From the NCBI GenBank assembly GCA_016199405.1, contig JACQGS010000202.1, positions 1 through 9,812 on the forward strand: 9,812 nt of DNA, in the 5' to 3' direction. Below the pieces are notes generated by a model that was not told the origin of the DNA, searched no databases, and worked only from the letters and a program-made list of their open reading frames with translations. Made by a program: the position numbers and the translations under genes. This document shows, in pieces, positions 1 to 5,077 of this stretch (position 1 is its first letter; each line of letters opens with the position of its first letter). This stretch comes from Chloroflexota bacterium. GTDB taxonomy: Bacteria > Chloroflexota > Anaerolineae > UBA4142.

Positions 1-2
1 CG

Positions 3-83
3 ATGACGGTGTATGAGCAGAGGATCAAACGCTTACCCGGTCTGGAAAGGTGGTTTGTGGACATCCCCGCTTGTCCTGTCTGA
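3..83 (+). CDS. Possible 3' end of a gene entering from the left
   Basis: This frame is open from the window edge to a TGA at 81-83 and would encode at most 26 residues here, ending in 'ERWFVDIPACPV'. It would run convergently towards the hydrolase gene ending at 136, which is a normal arrangement. I do not recognise the family, and a stretch this short can be open by chance. The ATG at position 3 is probably internal if the gene is real. No clear terminator follows in 84-135, only a weak six-pair stem with one wobble between GGGATG and CGTCCC. Confidence 0.25.
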   Translation: MTVYEQRIKRLPGLERWFVDIPACPV

Positions 84-135
84 CTTTGGGATGTTTATTT
101 CTTTCCACGTCCCTTATCGTTCAGCGGAAAGTCCT

Positions 136-783
136 TCAGACATTCCATTGCCCCGTCATCAGCGGGCGCAAAAATGGATTCAATAATTTTTCGTCGCGCA
201 TCGTCGTCGCCGGACCGTGACCGGGATAAACGATCGTTTCATCCGGCAACGGAAAAAGTTTATCGCCGATGGATTTCATTAGCGTGCCGTAATCGCCGCC
301 CGGCAAATCGGTGCGCCCGATACTCCCTTGAAACAGTGTGTCGCCGACAAAAACATATTTGTCGTACAACAAGCAAATGCCGCCGGGCGTATGCCCCGGC
401 GTGTGCAACACGCGCAACGACAGCGCGTTCACTGTAATCGTCTCGCCTTCTTGCAATAATTTTTCTGGCGGCGTGGGCTGTGGAATCGCCAGACCAAACA
501 TTGCCGCGCTTTGCTGCGCGTATGCCAGCAACTGCACATCATCGGCGTGCAGCATGAACGGCGCATGCGTCGCCTCGCGGATTTCGGTCAGCGCGCCGAC
601 GTGGTCAAAGTGCGCGTGCGTGTTGACGATCGCGCTGACGCGCAAATCGCGCTTCGCCAGCGCATCCAGAATCTTGCGCGCGTCTCCGCCGGGATCGATC
701 ACGATTACATCGCGTTTGGTGTCATCGCCGACGAGATAGCAATTGACGCCGAGCGGACCCACGACCATCGTTTCGAGAAACAT
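136..783 (-). CDS. Metallo-beta-lactamase-fold hydrolase (glyoxalase II-like)
   Basis: A 215-residue cytoplasmic protein, close to the usual 205-215 for the short glyoxalase II-like (YcbL-type) branch of the superfamily. The two-metal site is complete: THAHFDH at residues 55-61 supplies His56, His58, Asp60 and His61; His131 sits in HTPGHTPG; Asp148 sits in GDTLF; His189 sits in YPGHG. The segment GRTDLPGGD (157-164) is typical of this branch. The long C-terminal helical domain that binds glutathione in classical glyoxalase II is absent, so the natural thioester is uncertain. The ATG at 783 is chosen because a near-ideal promoter ends eight bases upstream, leaving no room for a longer start. 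It is a single gene, transcribed away from the repeat and gene-remnant region. Confidence 0.93.
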   Translation of the reverse strand: MFLETMVVGPLGVNCYLVGDDTKRDVIVIDPGGDARKILDALAKRDLRVSAIVNTHAHFDHVGALTEIREATHAPFMLHADDVQLLAYAQQSAAMFGLAIPQPTPPEKLLQEGETITVNALSLRVLHTPGHTPGGICLLYDKYVFVGDTLFQGSIGRTDLPGGDYGTLMKSIGDKLFPLPDETIVYPGHGPATTMRDEKLLNPFLRPLMTGQWNV

Positions 784-791
784 CGAGGCGC

Positions 792-820
792 ATTATAGCG
801 GCACGCGTTGGGATTGGCAA
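792..820 (-). promoter_or_regulatory. Sigma-70-type promoter of the hydrolase gene, probably leaderless
   Basis: On the - strand there is TTGCCA (815-820), a 17-base spacer and a perfect TATAAT (792-797), followed after only eight bases by the ATG at 783. Transcription normally starts about seven bases after the -10 box, so the mRNA should begin at or within a few bases of the start codon. No Shine-Dalgarno site fits in that space. Confidence 0.75.
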
Positions 821-879
821 AAACATTCATCGCAAAAATGCCGATGGCGCGTAGCGCGCGCTCAGACTCAAACGACCGT

Positions 880-1000
880 GGTGATTACCCGCATCTCACC
901 GCAGACTGCCGAAGGCGAGCAGAGACGCAGAGAAAAAACGCTTCTTTCCTCTGCGCCTCTGCGTTCTCTGCGGTTGATTTTAGCGTTATGGGTAGTTACC
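880..1000. repeat. Structured inverted-repeat element (~121 bp)
   Basis: The ends (880-890 and 990-1000) pair over 11 positions with two G-T wobbles. Inside, ACCGCAG (898-904) pairs with CTGCGGT (968-974). A core stem follows: GCAGAG (919-924) with CTCTGC (957-962), then one mismatch, then CGCAGAG (926-932) with CTCTGCG (949-955) around a 16-base loop. The right arm is built of reiterated CTCTGCG-like units. It encodes nothing convincing and fills most of the 313-base gene-free stretch between 784 and 1096. It resembles a small non-autonomous palindromic repeat, but copies elsewhere cannot be checked here. The target-site duplication expected of a transposed MITE is not evident. Confidence 0.6.
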
Positions 1001-1013
1001 CGAAGCGACCCCA

Positions 1014-1042
1014 TTGCTATTCTCGCGTGCGGCGGCTATAAT
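1014..1042 (+). promoter_or_regulatory. Sigma-70-type promoter upstream of the truncated + strand gene
   Basis: TTGCTA (1014-1019), a 17-base spacer and a perfect TATAAT (1037-1042) lie 54 bases before the ATG at 1097. A Shine-Dalgarno sequence GGAGG (1088-1092) stands four bases before that ATG. The gene head therefore still carries a complete expression signal although its body is missing. Confidence 0.6.
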
Positions 1043-1096
1043 CAAAACCGGTTGGCGCGGCAATTCGTATTTTGAACGACGGCACGCGGAGGCAGT

Positions 1097-1215
1097 ATGC
1101 TTGATCCGGTTTCAACCGCAATTCTTCAATCCATTCAGTACGCCGACCTGTTCGATTATCCACTCACGCCCGATGAAATTCATCGCTATCTCATCGGCAT
1201 GCGCGCGCCGACGGC
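1097..1215 (+). pseudogene. 5' fragment of a gene of unknown function
   Basis: The start is well supported: promoter at 1014-1042, GGAGG at 1088-1092, ATG at 1097. The first ~35 residues look like genuine protein (an amphipathic opening with 'IQYADLFDYPLTPDEIHRYL', a small helix-turn-helix-like head). I associate this with the N-terminus of a larger conserved hypothetical family in Chloroflexota, from memory. After about residue 36 the frame turns into Arg/Ala-rich sequence with no protein character and stops at 1300. That tail is antisense to the EamA remnant on the other strand, so the true body of the gene is gone. Whether the 67-codon frame is translated is unknown. The exact end of the native part lies between about 1204 and 1234. 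Confidence 0.55.
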
Positions 1216-1218
1216 GCG
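1204..1218. repeat. Perfect 15-base palindrome at the junction of two gene remnants
   Basis: CGCGCC (1204-1209), spacer GAC, GGCGCG (1213-1218). It sits where homology to the + strand gene head ends and just past the point where the - strand EamA head loses its family character. Short GC-rich palindromes can promote deletion or misassembly, so it may mark the breakpoint. That role is inferred from position only. Confidence 0.5.
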
Positions 1219-1401
1219 AAGGATCCGCGCCCGCGCCGCAAGAAAAAGAATCACGGCGATGCCTAACGCAAACCGCGACGCGATGAGCGTGACCGGCTGA
1301 ATTTCTGCAAGCCCGATTTTTACGGCAACAAACGACGCGCCCCAGACCGTGACCGCGAAGAAAAACTTGGCGCGGGTTACTATTTCGGGGTTGATTTTCA
1401 C
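1216..1401 (-). pseudogene. 5' fragment of an EamA/DMT-family transporter
   Basis: Reading leftward from a GTG start at 1401, the protein opens with 'FFFAVTVWGASFVAVKIGL' (residues 13-31), a typical first membrane segment of the EamA drug/metabolite exporter fold. A second hydrophobic segment containing 'ASRFALGIAVILFLA' (41-55) follows. EamA transporters are normally near 280-300 residues with ten membrane segments. Here family character ends around residue 60 and the frame stops at 1186 after 71 codons, inside the + strand gene head. So about 80% of the gene is missing. Its promoter-like box (1412-1417) is intact. The GTG start is supported by the match of the first residues to the normal EamA beginning and by the promoter's closeness. 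Confidence 0.65.
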
Positions 1402-1411
1402 AACGGGGGCG

Positions 1412-1441
1412 ATTATAGCATAGAAAGCGAACCGGTGAGAA
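1412..1441 (-). promoter_or_regulatory. Promoter of the EamA remnant, probably near-leaderless
   Basis: A perfect TATAAT (- strand, 1412-1417) lies ten bases before the GTG at 1401. A modest -35 match, TTCTCA (1436-1441), stands 18 bases further upstream. The spacing predicts a 5' leader of only about three to five bases, as for the hydrolase gene at 783. Confidence 0.5.
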
Positions 1442-1452
1442 GTTCAAATGAG

Positions 1453-1478
1453 AAAAAAGCGAAGGCACGCCAAAGGCG
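1453..1478 (-). terminator. Weak candidate terminator of the eight-gene operon
   Basis: Downstream of the last permease stop (1497), the - strand transcript contains CGCC-TTT-GGCG (1468-1478) and, nine bases later, a run of six T (1453-1458). The four-pair stem is short and the T tract is not adjacent, so this is only a weak intrinsic-terminator candidate. It is the best one between the operon and the EamA remnant. Confidence 0.3.
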
Positions 1479-1496
1479 GGGACTTACTCTGCCGAG

Positions 1497-2390
1497 CTAT
1501 AATCTCGAGTGCGGATCCAAAGTATCTCGCAAGCCATCACCCAGCAAGTTAAATGCCAAGACGCTCACAGTAATCGCCAGACCGGGGAAAACACTCATCC
1601 ACCACGCTAGGCGGACAAAGTTTCGACCCACACTCAGCATCGTGCCCCACTCGGGAGTAGGCGGCTTGATGCCAAGCCCAATGAAACTGAGGGCACTGCC
1701 TGCCAGAATTGCTTGTGCGATACCCAAAGTAGCTAGAACGATGAGCGGCGCTACAATATTCGGCAGTATATGGACCAAGAGAACGCGCGCTTCGCTGCAG
1801 CCAATCGCGCGCGCGGCTTCGACGTAGGACAACTCCCGCGCGACCAGAACGGAACTCCGCGCCAACCTCGCATAGCTGGGAATCCAACTGATTCCCACCG
1901 CGATCATCAAATTGCCTAGCCCCGGTCCCAGCATCGCCACGATCGCCAACGCCAGCAGAATTCCGGGAAAGGCAAGCAGGACATCTATCGCTGCCTGAAT
2001 CGCGGTCTCCAGCCAACCTCGAAAGTAACCCGCGATCAATCCGAGGAGTACTCCGATCGATCCGGCGAGAACGATTGGAATCGCACCCATCAATAGTGAG
2101 ACCCGCGCTCCATAGAGGACACGCGCCAATATGTCTCGCCCAAAGTTGTCCGTGCCAAATGGATGAGCGGCGCTCGGTGCGCTGAAGGCGGCGGCAATGT
2201 CCGGCAGGATGGGATCGTATTGGGAGAGAAGCTGCGCGCCTAGGGCAACCAAAGCCAGCGCCAATACCAGCAAGCCGCCGACGATTCCGTTTCGACTACG
2301 CAGAAGACGGCCCAAGAGATAGTAGATTTGGTTGCGTGGCAAGTAGCTTGATTGCGTCGCGCGCCCGATTGCCATTGCTTCAGCCGCCAT
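1497..2390 (-). CDS. ABC transporter permease, dipeptide/oligopeptide type (DppC-like)
   Basis: A 297-residue inner-membrane protein, the usual size for DppC/OppC. A cytoplasmic N-terminus of ~35 residues leads to a first membrane segment (36-55), then a periplasmic stretch with HPFGTDNFGRDILARVLYG (77-95), the hallmark of this subfamily. Four or five further hydrophobic segments follow. The EAA loop that contacts the ATPase is clear: EAARAIGCSEARVLLVHILP (191-210). PEWGTML (246-252) and the terminal LRDTLDP are also typical. The ATG at 2390 overlaps the preceding permease gene by 11 bases, which suggests translational coupling; Met6 is an alternative start. It is the last gene of the operon. 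It should pair with the 2380-3318 permease and the binding protein at 5078-6838 to import the pathway substrate. Confidence 0.95.
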   Translation of the reverse strand: MAAEAMAIGRATQSSYLPRNQIYYLLGRLLRSRNGIVGGLLVLALALVALGAQLLSQYDPILPDIAAAFSAPSAAHPFGTDNFGRDILARVLYGARVSLLMGAIPIVLAGSIGVLLGLIAGYFRGWLETAIQAAIDVLLAFPGILLALAIVAMLGPGLGNLMIAVGISWIPSYARLARSSVLVARELSYVEAARAIGCSEARVLLVHILPNIVAPLIVLATLGIAQAILAGSALSFIGLGIKPPTPEWGTMLSVGRNFVRLAWWMSVFPGLAITVSVLAFNLLGDGLRDTLDPHSRL

Positions 2391-3318
2391 AGCGAACTCG
2401 CGGATCCAAAATAGAATAGGCGAGGTCCACCAAGAGGTTCGTGAGAACGTAGAAAAAGGCGGTAAAAAGAATGGTTCCTTGCGCGACGGGAAAGTCGCGG
2501 TTCAAGATGGCTGTGACGAGGATATTTCCGAGACCTTGGCGCGCAAAGACAATTTCGATGACGAACGCGCCCGCCAGCATGTGACCGAATTGCAAACCGA
2601 TTATCGTAATTACCGGGATCGCGGCATTCCGCAGTCCATGCCGCAACAGCACCGCGCTTTCACGCAAGCCTTTTCCACGGGCGGTCGTCATATATTCTTG
2701 ATGCAGGACTTCGAGCATTGACGATCGCGTTAGGCGCGCGAGGATCGCGCCGTGCCCGAGACCCAGCGTTGTCGCCGGCAGTATGAGATGCCAGAGGGTT
2801 CCCTGTCCACTGGTGGGCAGCCAGCCGAGTCCCACGGCAAAGAGTAAGATGAGCATGAGTCCCAGCCAAAAGCCCGGCATCGAGACGCCAAATAGCGCCG
2901 CCGCCATCGTCAAACTATCGAACCACGAGTTATAAGCGCGCGCGGCAAGAATTCCCGCCGTCATTCCAACGACGGCGGCGATCAGGATAGCCGCCAGAGC
3001 CAGTTGGGCGGTATGGGGAAATTGATCGATGATGATGTTCAGGACGGGGCGCCTCTGGAAAATCGATTGTCCCAGATCGCCATGGAGGACCCCGCCGATA
3101 AAGCGAAGATACTGAATGGGTAAAGGCTCGTCGAGACCCAATCGAGCTCGGATTTGCTGAATGGCTTCCGCCGAGTCGGTTCCCGATTGCGTATTTTCCC
3201 CGACGAGGAGCAGCACGGGATCTCCCGGCGCAAGATGTAGCATAATGAACGCGCCCAGGGTCACACCGAGAAGCACGAGCAACGTGACGGGGACCCGGCG
3301 TATTAGAAATTGACGCAT
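2380..3318 (-). CDS. ABC transporter permease, dipeptide/oligopeptide type (DppB-like)
   Basis: A 312-residue inner-membrane protein, typical DppB/OppB length. The N-terminal membrane helix (about 9-29) is followed by the conserved APGDP (30-34) and a ~65-residue periplasmic region containing 'RLGLDEPLPIQYLRF' and 'GDLGQSI'. Five more hydrophobic segments follow. The EAA-type coupling loop is YMTTARGKGLRESAVLLRHG (209-228), and the protein ends in the family-standard LDPRVRY. The ATG at 3318 lies six bases after the cysteine hydrolase stop, with a purine-rich AAAAGGG just upstream. It overlaps the DppC-like gene by 11 bases. The permeases come last here, separated from their binding protein by two enzyme genes, unlike the usual A-B-C-D-F order. 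Confidence 0.95.
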   Translation of the reverse strand: MRQFLIRRVPVTLLVLLGVTLGAFIMLHLAPGDPVLLLVGENTQSGTDSAEAIQQIRARLGLDEPLPIQYLRFIGGVLHGDLGQSIFQRRPVLNIIIDQFPHTAQLALAAILIAAVVGMTAGILAARAYNSWFDSLTMAAALFGVSMPGFWLGLMLILLFAVGLGWLPTSGQGTLWHLILPATTLGLGHGAILARLTRSSMLEVLHQEYMTTARGKGLRESAVLLRHGLRNAAIPVITIIGLQFGHMLAGAFVIEIVFARQGLGNILVTAILNRDFPVAQGTILFTAFFYVLTNLLVDLAYSILDPRVRYGG

Positions 3319-3324
3319 GCCCTT

Positions 3325-3990
3325 TTATCCGTTCAAGTACGCCAGCACGTCTGCCACCGGCACGACTTGGGCGTATTTTGAATTCATGTCCCACAAGTTG
3401 ATTTGGTGGCTAAGCTCGGCGCGGTCGTAGACCCCTTCTTCGACGACAATGGTTTTGAAATTGTACGACCAACTCTCGATGGCGGTCGCGCGCACACAGC
3501 CGCTGGTGGCAGTCCCGGTGAGCACGAGAGTGTCAATGCCCTGCTGAATCAGAGAACTGATGAGCGGCGTCCCGAAGAAAGCGCTCGCGCGCTTTTTTAC
3601 CAAAACCAGATCGCCGGGGTGCGGCGCAATTCGCGGAACGATCTCTTGCCCGCGTTCCGAGACTGGAAAGGAGCTCTGCGCGTACGCAACATCTAACGGG
3701 CTGGCTCGTTCCACCCGAGTGTAAATCACCGGAACGGCACGCGCTCGGGCGGCTTGCAGGATCTTTTCAATGGCGTCGATAGCGTGCCACCCGGCTAAAC
3801 CGCAGCTCACCGGCCACTCTTCTAGTGCTTCGGGGAGAGGCAGGGGCCGATCTCCCAGTGTGCGGACTTGAACGTCGATGACGAGTACGGCCGGCTTGCG
3901 ACCGTACCCCATAGCCCGCCCTAGCCCCATGCGAGCGTAAATCGCGCGGTCGGATTCGGGAATTACCTTTTCCCAAGCGCGTTCAGACAA
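3325..3990 (-). CDS. Isochorismatase-family cysteine hydrolase (N-carbamoylsarcosine amidase-like)
   Basis: A 221-residue soluble enzyme of the isochorismatase-like fold, which hydrolyses amide or related C-N bonds through a Cys-Lys-Asp triad. All three residues are visible: Asp39 in LVIDVQ, Lys133 in KKRASAFFGT, and Cys165 in TGTATSGCVRAT, with the usual non-proline cis-peptide region just before the cysteine. The N-terminal lead ('IYARMGLGRAMGYGRKPA') and KxxSAFFGT resemble N-carbamoylsarcosine amidohydrolase-type members more than nicotinamidase. The start is a TTG at 3990 with AAGGGGG (3996-4002) five bases upstream. The next Met (3930) would remove the conserved lead. The gene lies 29 bases after the aldolase stop and six bases before the permease start. 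The substrate is unproven; a ureido or amide compound is the likeliest class. Confidence 0.88.
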   Translation of the reverse strand: MSERAWEKVIPESDRAIYARMGLGRAMGYGRKPAVLVIDVQVRTLGDRPLPLPEALEEWPVSCGLAGWHAIDAIEKILQAARARAVPVIYTRVERASPLDVAYAQSSFPVSERGQEIVPRIAPHPGDLVLVKKRASAFFGTPLISSLIQQGIDTLVLTGTATSGCVRATAIESWSYNFKTIVVEEGVYDRAELSHQINLWDMNSKYAQVVPVADVLAYLNG

Positions 3991-4019
3991 GACGACCCCC
4001 TTGACCTCCGGACGCGATG

Positions 4020-4967
4020 TTAGGCAAAGACTTTTTCTGGCTCTAGGCGTGATGCCATCAGCGCCTGCTGGATCTTGGTTTTTTCCTCCCCGCTGACTTT
4101 CGGCAGTGGAGGACGCACGGTTGCGCTTTCAATGATTCCCAGCATCCGTGCCGCTTCTTTGTAGCGGGAGCGAAAAGAAAGGTGCGGCAGCGCAAATAGA
4201 ACTCGACTGATGGGCGCTAATTGCCAGTGGATTTCGCGCGCGCGAATGAGGTCGTTGCGCTTGACGGCGTCGAACATTTCGATCAGTTCACGCGGGTGGA
4301 CGTTCATGTTGCCCAGCAGAGTCCCGTCCACGCCGGCGAGATAGTCATAGAACATGATGATATCGTTGCCGGTATAGACCCTCACTTGCCGAGGCAAACT
4401 GTGCAACGCCCGCACATTATCCTCCGTCTCGGCGACATCCGCGGTAACCGATTTGATTCCGATCACGTTGTCAATCTCACACATCCGCCTGAGCAAATCC
4501 AGTTTGTAATGGACCCAGGTCGTCGGATTCAGTTGAAAAATAATCAGCGGGATGTCAACCGCGCGGGCGATGGCTTCCACGTATTCCAGCGCCACCTCCG
4601 GCACCAGATTCACCCCTCCGCCGAACCAACGGGGCGGCATGAGCAGGATCGCGTCTGCGCCGGCATCGGCGGAGTCAGCGGCAATCCTGATCGCCGCCGC
4701 CGTCGAATCGGGACTGGGACTGACCGTCGCCACGATCTTTGCCTTGCCGCGTGCCTCTTCCAAACCGATGCGTAGCACCCGCAAACGCTCTTCGGTTGAG
4801 AGCGAGTCGCCTTCGCCCGCCTGAGCATTCATCACCAAGCTGGAAACGCCGGAGGTGTCCAACAACTTTTGAAGATAGCGACGAAAGCCCGCTTCGTCAA
4901 TACTGTAATCGTCGTGAAAAATCATCACCGGGGGCACCAGGTGGTGACCCAGATCAACTTGACGCAT
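4020..4967 (-). CDS. DapA/NAL-family class I aldolase or lyase, non-canonical active site
   Basis: A 315-residue TIM-barrel protein of the dihydrodipicolinate synthase/N-acetylneuraminate lyase family, which forms a Schiff base with a 2-oxo acid or aldehyde. The lysine is Lys172 in VIGIKSVTAD. The hallmark GTTGE loop reads AQAGE (48-52), replacing the relay threonines. The YNxP segment reads FQLNP (144-148), replacing the catalytic tyrosine with Phe, and I see no counterpart of the carboxylate-binding arginine. Lysine biosynthesis is therefore unlikely; another aldol, retro-aldol or dehydratase reaction fits better. The frame stays open to an ATG at 5093, but the start at 4967 is chosen because AAGGAGA lies just upstream and family homology begins there. 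That leaves 110 bases after the binding-protein gene. Confidence 0.9.
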   Translation of the reverse strand: MRQVDLGHHLVPPVMIFHDDYSIDEAGFRRYLQKLLDTSGVSSLVMNAQAGEGDSLSTEERLRVLRIGLEEARGKAKIVATVSPSPDSTAAAIRIAADSADAGADAILLMPPRWFGGGVNLVPEVALEYVEAIARAVDIPLIIFQLNPTTWVHYKLDLLRRMCEIDNVIGIKSVTADVAETEDNVRALHSLPRQVRVYTGNDIIMFYDYLAGVDGTLLGNMNVHPRELIEMFDAVKRNDLIRAREIHWQLAPISRVLFALPHLSFRSRYKEAARMLGIIESATVRPPLPKVSGEEKTKIQQALMASRLEPEKVFA

Positions 4968-4973
4968 GTTAAA

Positions 4974-4980
4974 TCTCCTT
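4974..4980 (-). promoter_or_regulatory. Ribosome binding site deciding the DapA-family start
   Basis: AAGGAGA on the - strand lies six bases before the ATG at 4967. It decides against the upstream in-frame ATG at 5093, which would add 42 residues without family character and overlap the binding-protein gene. Confidence 0.8.
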
Positions 4981-4993
4981 TGATGATATGGAC

Positions 4994-5068
4994 GGACTGC
5001 CCAGCTGTGCTGCTTGTGCGGTGGTGAGAAATCCTCCGCCGCCCATTCTGTAATAGGCTGAGCAGTCC
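4994..5068 (-). promoter_or_regulatory. Nested stem-loop in the gap after the binding-protein gene
   Basis: An outer stem GGACTGC/GCAGTCC (4994-5000 with 5062-5068, seven perfect pairs) encloses an inner hairpin GCGGTGG/CCGCCGC (5018-5024 with 5036-5042, seven pairs with one wobble, 11-base loop). No T run follows on the - strand, so it is not an ordinary terminator. Stem-loops after binding-protein genes commonly protect the upstream mRNA and raise binding-protein output over membrane subunits; that role is inferred here. Confidence 0.45.
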
Positions 5069-5077
5069 CTCGCTTCC

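Noticed and set aside
84..135. Terminator between the left-edge frame and the hydrolase gene
   Set aside because: The only pairing (GGGATG with CGTCCC) is weak, has a 14-base loop and no T tract.
1496..1503. GCTATAAT on the + strand at the end of the permease gene, as a promoter
   Set aside because: No -35-like sequence at suitable spacing and no + strand gene follows; it overlaps the permease stop codon and may be chance.
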